Under the pieces are notes generated by a model. The model saw only the letters and a program-made list of their open reading frames with translations. It did not search any database and had not been told where the DNA came from. The translations under genes were made by a program, and so were the position numbers. Below, piece after piece: positions 55,100-64,000 of a stretch of DNA of 64,000 nucleotides. The first letter of the stretch is position 1; each line of letters starts with the position of its first letter. Source of the DNA: Pararobbsia alpina (GTDB taxonomy: Bacteria; Pseudomonadota; Gammaproteobacteria; Burkholderiales; Burkholderiaceae); the NCBI RefSeq assembly GCF_902859895.1, contig NZ_CADIKM010000007.1, forward strand, positions 1 through 64,000, given 5' to 3'.

Positions 55100-55824
55100 G
55101 GATGGCGGTCCTCGAAATACCACGGCGTCGAAGCCGGCTGCGTGAGCAGAGGCGTTGACGCGGGTTCGGGTGCAGAGGCGGGCACCGATGCGGGCGCGGG
55201 TGGCGCGAGAGGCACCGGCTGGGAGGCTGCCGCAGGCAGTTCCTCGGCGAGCGTCTCGGCGTGCAGCGCGTGGTTGAGGTTCTTGAGTTCGGGCGTGCCG
55301 GTCGGCGGCGCGGTGACGACGGTCGGCCGGTGGTTGCGTTTCTCGGCTGCGGCGAGCGTCTTCTTCTGGTCTTCGGGAAGCCGCTGGTAGGCGTTCCACG
55401 CGTTTTCACGCTGCTGGACCGGTACCTGCTTCGAAAGCTGATAGTTCTCGCGCGCGGTGCGACGCTGCTCGGGTGTCATGCTCAGCCATTCGTGCATGCG
55501 GCCGTGCAGCCGTTTCTGCGCATCGGGGGACATCTTCTTATAACGCGATGCGATCTTGATCCAGCGGCGCTTGCGATCGTCGTCGAACTTGTCCCAGTCG
55601 TGCGCGAATGGCGCGAGCGCCTCATGCTGGTCGGCGCTCAGGCGAGCCCACGAGAGCGGGCCGCTCGCCTCGGGAGCGGAGGCGACGAGCGGCAGTTTCA
55701 CACTGGGATGTTCGGCAACGGGATCGACCGGACGCACGTGAAAACGCGGCCAGGTAGCGGCGACCGAGACCAGCACGGCAATCGCCGACAGTGAAAAGAC
55801 CGCGAGCCCCCGTTTGTTCCGCAC
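55096..55824 (-). CDS. DUF3106 protein (CpxP/Spy-like helical periplasmic protein)
   Basis: A 242-residue protein with an N-terminal anchor helix (about residues 6-24) and a soluble helical core: LSADQHEALAPFAHDWDKF, RRWIKIASRYKKMSPDAQKR, LSMTPEQRRTARENYQL, LPEDQKKTLAAA. The repeated LTxxQ-like steps resemble CpxP/Spy periplasmic chaperone-sensors. The last 60 residues are Pro/Ala-rich. It matches DUF3106, found next to ECF sigma factors in Burkholderiales. It could sense envelope protein stress for the sigma system. That role is inference. Confidence 0.85.
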   Translation of the reverse strand: MRNKRGLAVFSLSAIAVLVSVAATWPRFHVRPVDPVAEHPSVKLPLVASAPEASGPLSWARLSADQHEALAPFAHDWDKFDDDRKRRWIKIASRYKKMSPDAQKRLHGRMHEWLSMTPEQRRTARENYQLSKQVPVQQRENAWNAYQRLPEDQKKTLAAAEKRNHRPTVVTAPPTGTPELKNLNHALHAETLAEELPAAASQPVPLAPPAPASVPASAPEPASTPLLTQPASTPWYFEDRHP

Positions 55825-55862
55825 CGCATGTCCCGGTTATGTATGACGTCGACGATCGACGC

Positions 55863-56315
55863 TTATCGCGAATGAGAAAGGTAGGCGCGGAAGCCGTGGT
55901 CGAGGTAGGCCGACAGCGGCAGGTCCTCGCTGAGCATCGCTGCGTCGATATCGGCATTTTCGTCGATGCGGCGCTGATCTTCCCAGGACGCGACACCGAT
56001 CAGTACCACCACGAGCGCGGCGAGCGGGAGCAGGACAGACAGGCCCTGCAGCGGCCTGCGGCCCGAGGGCCGGCGCGCTTGCTGCGATGCCGCATTCAAT
56101 GCATCCGTCGGGCCGAACATTCCGTGGCCGTCGGCAAACGCCGGCACCAGCTGAGGCGCCCGTGCCGGTTCGGGTTTGCGGCGCGCGAGCGCGGCGGCAC
56201 GCGCGGCGGCCAGGCGGTCGAGCGTCGGCGTCGGCAGCTCGGCGACGCTTTCGTCGAGCGCACGGCGCACCGCGAGCGCGAATTCAATTTCCCTCGTTTC
56301 GAGAGTGGAGCTCAT
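55863..56315 (-). CDS. DUF3619 protein, candidate anti-sigma factor
   Basis: A 150-residue protein with a cytosolic N-terminal part (LETREIEFALAVRRALDESV, LPTPTLDRLAAARAAALARR), one membrane helix (LSVLLPLAALVVVLIGVA, about residues 90-110) and a short periplasmic tail ending FRAYLSHSR. This single-span layout directly after an ECF sigma gene, with a four-base overlap, is what an anti-sigma factor looks like, although no zinc-binding anti-sigma motif is present. It matches DUF3619. The anti-sigma role is inferred. Confidence 0.85.
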   Translation of the reverse strand: MSSTLETREIEFALAVRRALDESVAELPTPTLDRLAAARAAALARRKPEPARAPQLVPAFADGHGMFGPTDALNAASQQARRPSGRRPLQGLSVLLPLAALVVVLIGVASWEDQRRIDENADIDAAMLSEDLPLSAYLDHGFRAYLSHSR

Positions 56316-56878
56316 AACGTGATTCCTTTTGCCTTGAGAGCCTGTGCCAGCGCATGGGTGGCCCGTGAGCAGTGTGTCTTGACACTGCCTTCGGAGCACC
56401 CCATCGCGGCGGCGGTCTCGGCTACATCCATATCCTCCCAGTAACGCATCAGAAACGCCTCGCGTTGACGTGTCGGAAGCTTCTGGATCTCGCCGTCGAT
56501 GATCTGCAGCACCTGCTTGCGTTCCACTTCGCTTTCGCTGCTATGCCGGTCGATAGACCCTTCATGCGTCGCAAGGGTTTCAAGCGGATCGAAATCGTCA
56601 TCTTCACTATTATTACCGAACGACGAAAAAAGACTGATCCACGTGTTGCGGACCTTCTGGCGCCGGAAATGGTCGTGCTGGCAATTCTGGAGGATGCGCT
56701 GAAACAGCATCGGCAATTCGGCGGCCGGCTTGTCGCCATACTTCTCGGCGAGCTTGATCATCGCATCCTGCACGATATCGAGTGCGGCATCGTCGTCGCG
56801 CACCGCAAACGCGGTGTGCTTGAATGCCCTGCGTTCGACGCTCGCCAGAAAGTCGGCCAGTTCCTTGTCTGATGCCAT
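56312..56878 (-). CDS. ECF-type RNA polymerase sigma factor
   Basis: A 188-residue sigma-70 family factor with regions 2 and 4 only. Region 2 covers DDDAALDIVQDAMIKLAEKY to ELPMLFQRILQNCQHDHFRR. Region 4 covers LPTRQREAFLMRYWEDMDVA, ETAAAMGCSEGSVKTHCSRA, THALAQAL. An acidic linker (NNSEDDDFDPLE) separates them. It heads the operon sigma - DUF3619 - DUF3106 - RDD. No consensus autoregulated promoter could be read in the AT-richer gap upstream. Confidence 0.93.
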   Translation of the reverse strand: MASDKELADFLASVERRAFKHTAFAVRDDDAALDIVQDAMIKLAEKYGDKPAAELPMLFQRILQNCQHDHFRRQKVRNTWISLFSSFGNNSEDDDFDPLETLATHEGSIDRHSSESEVERKQVLQIIDGEIQKLPTRQREAFLMRYWEDMDVAETAAAMGCSEGSVKTHCSRATHALAQALKAKGITL

Positions 56879-57246
56879 CCGGGATAGGGCGACCGTGCAG
56901 TCTGCCCGGAAATCGTCCGTAATTTGAGTGGGTAAAAACCCGCGAATGCTAGCAAAAAAAGCGCGTCAATTGGGGGTTGGGGCGTAATTTGATTGTGAAA
57001 ATCGCGCAAGACGTTCATTGGATCACTTTGGTCGGGCGCGACAGCGTGGCGGTCTGTTCCGTTTTTTGCTTGACTTGGCGGCGCAGACGCAGGTAGTCTC
57101 CTTGGTTCGAAACAAAACGTACCTGTCTTACAGAGGTGAGCTTACGAGGCTCGCCTGCCCGTTGGACGCGCAGCTTGATCCCGTGCCACAAGCGCGTGGG
57201 GAGAGCACCCGATCAATTTTTTGCCGAAAATTTGAAAGGTGAATGA
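56879..57246. promoter_or_regulatory. Divergent region between the sigma gene and ilvI, with ilv leader
   Basis: Holds the candidate ilv promoter at 57070-57099 and a leader of about 140 bases. The leader has a small hairpin (GGTGAGC/GCTCGCC near 57133-57153). A GTG frame in it ends just before ilvI but is not rich in Ile, Leu or Val codons, so classical attenuation is not supported. Confidence 0.4.
57070..57099 (+). promoter_or_regulatory. Candidate sigma-70 promoter of the ilv operon
   Basis: TTGACT and TAGTCT separated by 18 bases, about 150 bases before the ilvI start. It would give a leader of roughly 140 bases. Confidence 0.4.
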
Positions 57247-59022
57247 ATGAATATGCCCAGCGCGGAATTCTCCACGTCGGAAAGCCTTCCCCTCGACCCC
57301 AGCGAACACGCGGGTGACTCGATTGGCGGAACCGTCCTGATGAAGTCCCTTGCCGAAGAGCAGGTCGAATTCATCTGGGGCTATCCCGGCGGCTCGGTCC
57401 TTTACATTTACGACGAGCTTTACAAGCAGGACAAGATCCAGCACATCCTGGTGCGTCACGAGCAAGCAGCCGTGCATGCGGCCGACGCCTATGCGCGTTC
57501 GACCGGCAAGGTCGGCGTCTGCCTCGTGACCTCCGGCCCTGGCGTGACCAATGCGGTCACCGGGATCGCCACCGCCTACATGGACTCGATTCCGCTGGTC
57601 ATCATCAGCGGTCAGGTCCCGACCGCGGCGATCGGCCAGGATGCGTTCCAGGAATGCGATACGGTCGGGATCACCCGGCCTTGCGTGAAGCACAACTTTC
57701 TCGTCAAGGACGTCCGCGATCTTGCGGCGACGGTCAAGAAGGCGTTCTATATCGCGCGCACGGGCCGTCCGGGTCCGGTATTGATCGACATTCCGAAAGA
57801 CGTGTCGAAGACGCCCTGCAAGTTCGAGTACCCGAAAACGGTCGCGCTGCGTTCATACAGCCCGATCACGAAGGGCCACTCGGGCCAGATCCGCAAGGCG
57901 ATCGGCATGCTGATGCAGGCCAAGCGACCCTATATCTATACGGGCGGCGGCATCATCCTCGCCGATGCGGCGCGCGAACTGAACCAGTTCGCCGACCTGC
58001 TCGGCTTCCCGGTCACGAGCACCTTGATGGGCCTCGGCGGCTATCGCGCGAGCGACAAGAAATTCCTTGGCATGCTCGGCATGCATGGCACGTACGAAGC
58101 CAATATGGCGATGCAGAACTCCGACGTTCTGATCGCGATCGGCGCGCGTTTCGACGACCGTGTGATCGGCAACCCCGCGCACTTCGCGTCCTCGCCGCGC
58201 AAGATCATCCACATCGATATCGATCCCTCGTCGATTTCCAAGCGCGTGAAGGTCGACATTCCGATCGTCGGCGATGTCAAGGAAGTGCTCAAGGAAATGA
58301 TCGAACAATTGCAGACCGCGCCGCACGGCCCGGACCGCAAGGCCCTCGCCGACTGGTGGGAGCAGATCGAGAAGTGGCGTTCGATCGACTGCCTGAAGTT
58401 CGACCGTTCGACCGAAGTGATCAAGCCGCAATACGTCGTCGAAAAGCTCCACGAGCTCACGGGCGGCAACGCCTATGTCTGTTCGGACGTCGGCCAGCAT
58501 CAGATGTGGGCGGCCCAGTACTATCCGTTCGACAAGCCGCGTCGCTGGATCAACTCGGGCGGTCTCGGCACGATGGGCTTCGGCCTGCCGGCGGCGATGG
58601 GGGTCAAGATGGCGCACCCCGACGACGAGGTGGTCTGCATCACGGGCGAAGGCTCAATCCAGATGTGCATCCAGGAATTGTCGACGTGCAAGCAGTATCA
58701 GACGCCGATCAAGATCATTTCGCTCAACAACCGCTATCTGGGCATGGTTCGCCAGTGGCAGCAGCTCGAGTACAACAAGCGCTATTCGCACTCTTATATG
58801 GATGCGCTGCCCGATTTCGTGAAGCTCGCCGAGGCCTACGGGCACGTCGGCATGCGTATCGAGAAGACGGCCGATGTCGAGCCTGCTTTGCGCGAAGCTC
58901 TGAGGCTCAAGGACCGCACGGTGTTCCTCGATTTTCAGACCGACCCCACCGAGAATGTCTGGCCGATGGTTCAGGCGGGCAAGGGCATCTCAGAGATGCT
59001 GCTCGGCTCGGAGGATCTATAG
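57247..59022 (+). CDS. ilvI: Acetolactate synthase large subunit
   Basis: Thiamine-diphosphate enzyme making acetolactate or acetohydroxybutyrate, the first common step to valine, leucine and isoleucine. It is 591 residues. The catalytic Glu is Glu72 in RHEQAAVHAADAYARSTGK. The TPP/magnesium motif begins GEGSIQMCIQELST and continues to the conserved LNNRYLGMVRQWQ. The flavin region and PGGSVLYIYDELY are typical. About 25 extra N-terminal residues precede the core, and Met3 is an alternative start. AAAGGTG precedes the ATG. ilvH and ilvC follow. Confidence 0.96.
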   Translation: MNMPSAEFSTSESLPLDPSEHAGDSIGGTVLMKSLAEEQVEFIWGYPGGSVLYIYDELYKQDKIQHILVRHEQAAVHAADAYARSTGKVGVCLVTSGPGVTNAVTGIATAYMDSIPLVIISGQVPTAAIGQDAFQECDTVGITRPCVKHNFLVKDVRDLAATVKKAFYIARTGRPGPVLIDIPKDVSKTPCKFEYPKTVALRSYSPITKGHSGQIRKAIGMLMQAKRPYIYTGGGIILADAARELNQFADLLGFPVTSTLMGLGGYRASDKKFLGMLGMHGTYEANMAMQNSDVLIAIGARFDDRVIGNPAHFASSPRKIIHIDIDPSSISKRVKVDIPIVGDVKEVLKEMIEQLQTAPHGPDRKALADWWEQIEKWRSIDCLKFDRSTEVIKPQYVVEKLHELTGGNAYVCSDVGQHQMWAAQYYPFDKPRRWINSGGLGTMGFGLPAAMGVKMAHPDDEVVCITGEGSIQMCIQELSTCKQYQTPIKIISLNNRYLGMVRQWQQLEYNKRYSHSYMDALPDFVKLAEAYGHVGMRIEKTADVEPALREALRLKDRTVFLDFQTDPTENVWPMVQAGKGISEMLLGSEDL

Positions 59023-59232
59023 GCGTTCGCTGATCTTTGTCGCGCGGCCGTCGCCGCGTGTCCGCCGAAGCTGGCGGGTACGCGGGCAGCAGATGCTGGC
59101 GTTTTCGCGCGACTTCCCCGGGGTGTGCATCCAGGCTTGCGTTTCCAGTACGTCAATGCGCCGCGTGAGGGCGCGACGTACGTGCGCCGCACTCACAACG
59201 TGCGGGTCTGCGCGCAGGAAGGGTTGCACATG

Positions 59233-59256
59233 ACCGGACAGCGGGCATGTCCCGGT
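59233..59256 (+). repeat. Hairpin in the ilvI-ilvH spacer
   Basis: ACCGGACA pairs with TGTCCCGGT, one base bulged, around a seven-base loop. It ends 35 bases before the ilvH start. The surrounding 268-base spacer is otherwise featureless. It may modulate the ratio of large to small subunit. Confidence 0.5.
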
Positions 59257-59290
59257 TAATGGAACATCAAGAACGAATCAAGCGCACATC

Positions 59291-60888
<1,598 letters not shown>

Positions 60889-60991
60889 AAAGCTGGGCAG
60901 AACCGGGTGCGTCGAGGCCCGGCTCCGCTCGCGGACTTGGCGAGCGCGGCGCATGGATTGCCGCGTGAAGTCGAAGCCCGCAGAACATTTG

Positions 60992-61025
60992 GCCGCCCGG
61001 ATGCGCTGAGCAACGGGCGGCTTTT
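60992..61025 (+). terminator. Intrinsic terminator after ilvC
   Basis: Perfect eight-base stem GCCGCCCG/CGGGCGGC with a 14-base loop, followed by TTTTGC. It separates the ilv genes from psd-pssA. Confidence 0.8.
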
Positions 61026-61060
61026 GCTATCCTAGCGGTTTCCGCTCTAACCACGACCTT

Positions 61061-61711
61061 ATGAATTATCCGCATCCGATCATCGCCCGCGAAGGCTGGC
61101 CTTTTATTGCGATCGCCGCCGTGCTGGCGCTGCTGATCATGGCCCTCGCCGGTTTTGGCTGGTCGGTGCCGTTCTGGCTGCTGACGATTTTCGTCGTGCA
61201 GTTCTTCCGCGACCCGCCGCGGCCGATCCCGACTCAGGAAAACGCCGTGCTGTGCCCGGCTGACGGGCGTGTCGTCGCCGTCGAGACCAGCCGCGATCCC
61301 CATGCCGACCGTGAGGCGCTTAAGATAAGCGTGTTCATGAATGTCTTCAACGTCCACTCGCAGCGCTCGCCCGTCGACGGTGCGGTGATCAAGGCCGACT
61401 ATTTCCCGGGCTCTTTCCTGAATGCGGCGCTCGACAAGGCTTCGCTCGAGAATGAACGCAATGCGCTCGTCATCGCGACCGCTTCCGGCCATACGGTGAC
61501 GGCCGTGCAGGTGGCCGGGCTCGTCGCGCGGCGCATTCTTTGCTACGTGCGCATGGGTGAACCGCTCACGCGCGGGCAACGCTATGGCTTCATCCGTTTC
61601 GGTTCGCGTGTCGATGTCTACCTGCCGCTCGGTAGCCGGCCGCGCGTGTCGATCGGCGAAAAAGTCTATGCGTCGTCGACCGTTCTGGCGGAACTCGCCG
61701 AGCGCGCATGA
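61061..61711 (+). CDS. psd: Phosphatidylserine decarboxylase proenzyme
   Basis: Makes phosphatidylethanolamine from phosphatidylserine in the inner membrane. The 216-residue short form has an N-terminal membrane segment ([20 protein letters not shown]). The self-cleavage motif is LGS, with Ser192 becoming the pyruvoyl group ([18 protein letters not shown]). The conserved [15 protein letters not shown] is present. The short-form type occurs in Burkholderia. It is followed 50 bases later by pssA, the enzyme making its substrate. Confidence 0.95.
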   Translation: MNYPHPIIAREGWPFIAIAAVLALLIMALAGFGWSVPFWLLTIFVVQFFRDPPRPIPTQENAVLCPADGRVVAVETSRDPHADREALKISVFMNVFNVHSQRSPVDGAVIKADYFPGSFLNAALDKASLENERNALVIATASGHTVTAVQVAGLVARRILCYVRMGEPLTRGQRYGFIRFGSRVDVYLPLGSRPRVSIGEKVYASSTVLAELAERA

Positions 61712-61761
61712 GCGTGCTTGCTTCGTCACGTTCCTTGTCACGCTGACCCGGAGAGAACTCC

Positions 61762-62631
61762 ATGCCTGCCATGAAACGCCGCCAGCGCCCTAAAGCCTCT
61801 CCTCACGTGCCGCGGCCGTTCCGCCGCAACCAGGCGGCTGTGACCGACTCGTCGAAGTTCGAGAGTTTGCGCGACAAGCGCCAGCAGTTCCTGCGCAAGC
61901 GCGGAATCTACCTGCTGCCGAACGCGTTTACGACGGCCGCGCTGTTTTGCGGCTTCTATGCGGTGGTGCAGGCGATGAACCTGCGCTTCGAGATCGCCGC
62001 GATCGCGATTTTCGTCGCGATGGTGCTCGATGGCATGGACGGCCGCGTCGCGCGGATGACCCATACGCAGAGCGCTTTCGGCGAGCAGTTCGACAGTCTG
62101 TCGGACATGGTGTCGTTTGGCGTGGCGCCCTCACTGGTGATCTACGAATGGATCCTGCGCGATCTCGGCCGTTGGGGCTGGCTCGCGGCGTTTGTTTATT
62201 GTGCAGGTGCCGCCTTGCGGCTCGCGCGTTTCAACGCGAATATCGGGGTGGTCGACAAGCGCTTTTTCCAGGGTCTGCCAAGCCCCGCGTCGGCCGCGCT
62301 GATCGCGGGGTTTGTCTGGCTCGCGTCCGACAACCGCGTGCCGGTGAATCTCTCGTGGCTGCCGTGGATCGCGTTCGTGCTGACAATTTATGCGGGCGTG
62401 ACGATGGTTTCGAACGCGCCGTTCTATAGTGGAAAGGCGTTCAATGTGCGGCACCGCGTACCGTTTGGCGTGATCCTGCTGGTCGTCGTAGCGTTTGTCG
62501 CGGTGTCCTCCGATCCGCCGATCGTGTTGTTCGGGCTGTTCGTGCTGTATGGGCTGTCGGGCTACCTCTACTGGGGTTACCAGTTGCTGCGCGGCCGGCC
62601 AAACCCCGCGCGGACCGTGACGGACCGCTAG
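61762..62631 (+). CDS. pssA: CDP-diacylglycerol-serine O-phosphatidyltransferase
   Basis: Integral-membrane enzyme forming phosphatidylserine. The CDP-alcohol phosphotransferase motif runs DGRVARMTHTQSAFGEQFDS then LSD, fitting DG-x2-AR-x8-G-x3-D-x3-D. It has about seven membrane helices in 289 residues (type II enzyme) and a basic N-terminus (KRRQRPKASPHVPRPFRRN). CGGAGAG lies before the ATG. With psd it forms the phosphatidylethanolamine pathway, and leuA follows. Confidence 0.95.
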   Translation: MPAMKRRQRPKASPHVPRPFRRNQAAVTDSSKFESLRDKRQQFLRKRGIYLLPNAFTTAALFCGFYAVVQAMNLRFEIAAIAIFVAMVLDGMDGRVARMTHTQSAFGEQFDSLSDMVSFGVAPSLVIYEWILRDLGRWGWLAAFVYCAGAALRLARFNANIGVVDKRFFQGLPSPASAALIAGFVWLASDNRVPVNLSWLPWIAFVLTIYAGVTMVSNAPFYSGKAFNVRHRVPFGVILLVVVAFVAVSSDPPIVLFGLFVLYGLSGYLYWGYQLLRGRPNPARTVTDR

Positions 62632-62762
62632 CCGGGCGTTGGCACCCGGCGGCCAGGCGGGAAGTCGGGAAGTCGGCATCGAACGCGGTATTGAATTTTG
62701 TGCGTTGCAGGCGCCTCGCCGCGCCTGAGTTATTCTGATAAGCAGGACCGAGGACCCCCACC

Positions 62763-64000
62763 ATGGCAGACAAACTGTTTATTTTCGACACGACGCTCCG
62801 TGACGGCGAGCAATCGCCCGGCGCTTCGATGACCAAGGACGAGAAGATTCGCATCGCCAAGCAACTCGAACGGCTCAAGGTCGATGTGATCGAGGCGGGT
62901 TTTGCGGCGAGTTCGATGGGCGATTTCGAAGCGATTCGTGCGATTGCGGCGACCGTGCGCGACAGCACGGTCTGCTCGCTGGCTCGCGCAAACGACAAGG
63001 ACATCCAGCGTGCCGCCGATGCGCTCGCCGGGTCCGACAACAAGCGAATCCATACGTTTATCGCGACTTCGCCGCTCCATATGGAGAAGAAGCTGCGGAT
63101 GACGCCGGACCAGGTGTTCGAGCAGGCGCGCACGGCTGTTCGCTTCGCGCGCAAGTTCACAGACAACGTCGAATTTTCCCCTGAAGACGGCAGCCGTTCG
63201 GAGTTCGACTTCCTGTGCCGCGTGCTCGAAGCCGTGATCGCGGAAGGGGCGACGACCATCAATATTGCCGATACGGTCGGTTATGCGGTGCCCGAACTCT
63301 ACGGCCAGCTCGTGAAGAAGCTGCGCGAACGCGTGCCGAATTCGGACAAGGCGGTCTGGTCGGTGCACTGCCACAACGATCTCGGCATGGCTGTCGCGAA
63401 TTCGCTGGCTGGCGTGCAGATCGGCGGCGCGCGTCAGGTCGAGTGCACGATCAACGGTCTGGGCGAGCGCGCGGGCAATACCTCGCTCGAAGAGATCGTG
63501 ATGGCGGTGAAGACGCGCAAGGACTATTACGGCCTCGAGCTCGGCATCGACACGACACAGATCGTGCCGGCTTCGAAGATGGTTTCGCAGGTCACGGGTT
63601 TTGTCGTGCAGCCGAACAAGGCGGTGGTCGGCGCGAATGCGTTTGCGCACGCGTCGGGGATCCATCAGGACGGCGTGCTCAAGGCGCGCGATACCTACGA
63701 GATCATGCGTGCCGAAGATGTGGGCTGGGCGACGAACAAGATCGTGCTTGGCAAGCTGTCCGGGCGCAACGCGTTCAAGCAGCGCCTGCAGGAACTCGGC
63801 GTCGAGTTCGAGAGTGAGACCGATGTGAACGCCGCGTTTGTCCGCTTCAAGGATCTGGCCGACAAGAAGGCCGAGATCTTTGACGAGGACATCCTGTCGA
63901 TCGTCTCCGACGAAGCCGCCGCTGCGCACCTGCAGGAGTACTTCCGCTTCGTCTCGTTGTCGCAGCGCTCGGAAACCGGCGAGCGTCCGCACGCAAAGAT
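62763..64000 (+). CDS. leuA: 2-isopropylmalate synthase, partial (C-terminus outside window)
   Basis: First committed enzyme of leucine synthesis, condensing acetyl-CoA with 2-ketoisovalerate. 412 codons are visible of an expected roughly 515. The TIM-barrel catalytic part is complete: [16 protein letters not shown] with the catalytic Arg and metal Asp, [34 protein letters not shown] with the metal His pair, and [35 protein letters not shown] is also present. The regulatory C-terminal domain is cut by the window edge. The product of IlvC, after dehydration, feeds this branch. Confidence 0.97.
   Translation, partial: MADKLFIFDTTLRDGEQSPGASMTKDEKIRIAKQLERLKVDVIEAGFAASSMGDFEAIRAIAATVRDSTVCSLARANDKDIQRAADALAGSDNKRIHTFIATSPLHMEKKLRMTPDQVFEQARTAVRFARKFTDNVEFSPEDGSRSEFDFLCRVLEAVIAEGATTINIADTVGYAVPELYGQLVKKLRERVPNSDKAVWSVHCHNDLGMAVANSLAGVQIGGARQVECTINGLGERAGNTSLEEIVMAVKTRKDYYGLELGIDTTQIVPASKMVSQVTGFVVQPNKAVVGANAFAHASGIHQDGVLKARDTYEIMRAEDVGWATNKIVLGKLSGRNAFKQRLQELGVEFESETDVNAAFVRFKDLADKKAEIFDEDILSIVSDEAAAAHLQEYFRFVSLSQRSETGERPHAK

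Noticed and set aside
57136-57246. GTG-started leader frame upstream of ilvI as an attenuation peptide
   Set aside because: It is not enriched in Ile, Leu or Val codons, has no clear ribosome site, and no convincing alternative terminator follows.

Overview
The window is a GC-rich chromosomal segment from a betaproteobacterium, most likely family Burkholderiaceae. This is inferred from protein resemblance and from gene sets I associate with that family: parE-parC, ECF sigma-DUF3619-DUF3106-RDD, ilvI-ilvH-ilvC-psd-pssA-leuA, nth beside an rnfB-like gene, and kdpFABCDE. Most of it is core housekeeping DNA, with a few accessory patches. No genus can be assigned from the sequence alone.

Layout. 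1-1.9 kb: an IS3-like element running off the left edge, an unrecognised gene and a tRNA-Arg(CCT), possibly the edge of a genomic island. 2-9.2 kb: rubredoxin, the ABC-F ATPase uup, and topoisomerase IV (parE, parC). 9.2-14.7 kb: a CopD-like membrane protein, a large GGDEF-EAL protein, and a leftward group VOC protein - EamA exporter - aminotransferase remnant - RidA. 15-23.6 kb: a MocR regulator, htpG, a deoxyinosine glycosylase, a Fic protein in AT-richer surroundings, a spermidine-synthase-like protein, and a DUF3311/MctP solute symporter pair. 23.6-32.4 kb: transaldolase, BenE transporter, VWA and MoxR pair, two small cytochromes c, DUF1841, nth, rnfB-like, TetR. 32.5-41.2 kb: the complete high-affinity potassium operon kdpFABC with kdpDE, preceded by a KdpE-like box and a 35-codon membrane micro-ORF. 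41.3-44.1 kb: an AT-richer patch with two paralogous fimbrial adhesins and the frameshifted end of a third. 44.1-51.2 kb: NYN-LOTUS protein, small unknowns, DUF4126, a large FtsX-like permease, LOG-family protein. 51.3-54.6 kb: TetR, dgkA, a GT4 glycosyltransferase and a PlcP-like metallophosphatase. 54.6-56.9 kb: the ECF sigma operon. 57-64 kb: branched-chain amino acid and phosphatidylethanolamine synthesis, with leuA cut by the right edge.

The most interesting reading is at 52.1-54.6 kb. A phosphatase annotated by default as LpxH-like resembles PlcP, the phospholipase C of phosphate-starved Sinorhizobium. It is followed by an Agt-like glycosyltransferase and diacylglycerol kinase, and a near-consensus Pho box lies just upstream. 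Together these make a coherent phosphate-controlled lipid-remodelling module: phospholipid to diacylglycerol, then either to glycolipid or back to phosphatidic acid. Other points worth attention are the sigma-DUF3619-DUF3106-RDD operon as a possible envelope-stress circuit, an 8-copy heptanucleotide array upstream of a DUF1841 gene, DnaA-box-like sites upstream of parE, the Kdp micro-ORF, and two gene remnants (aminotransferase, fimbrial subunit).

All functional calls come from reading motifs and from memory of protein families. No database search was run.
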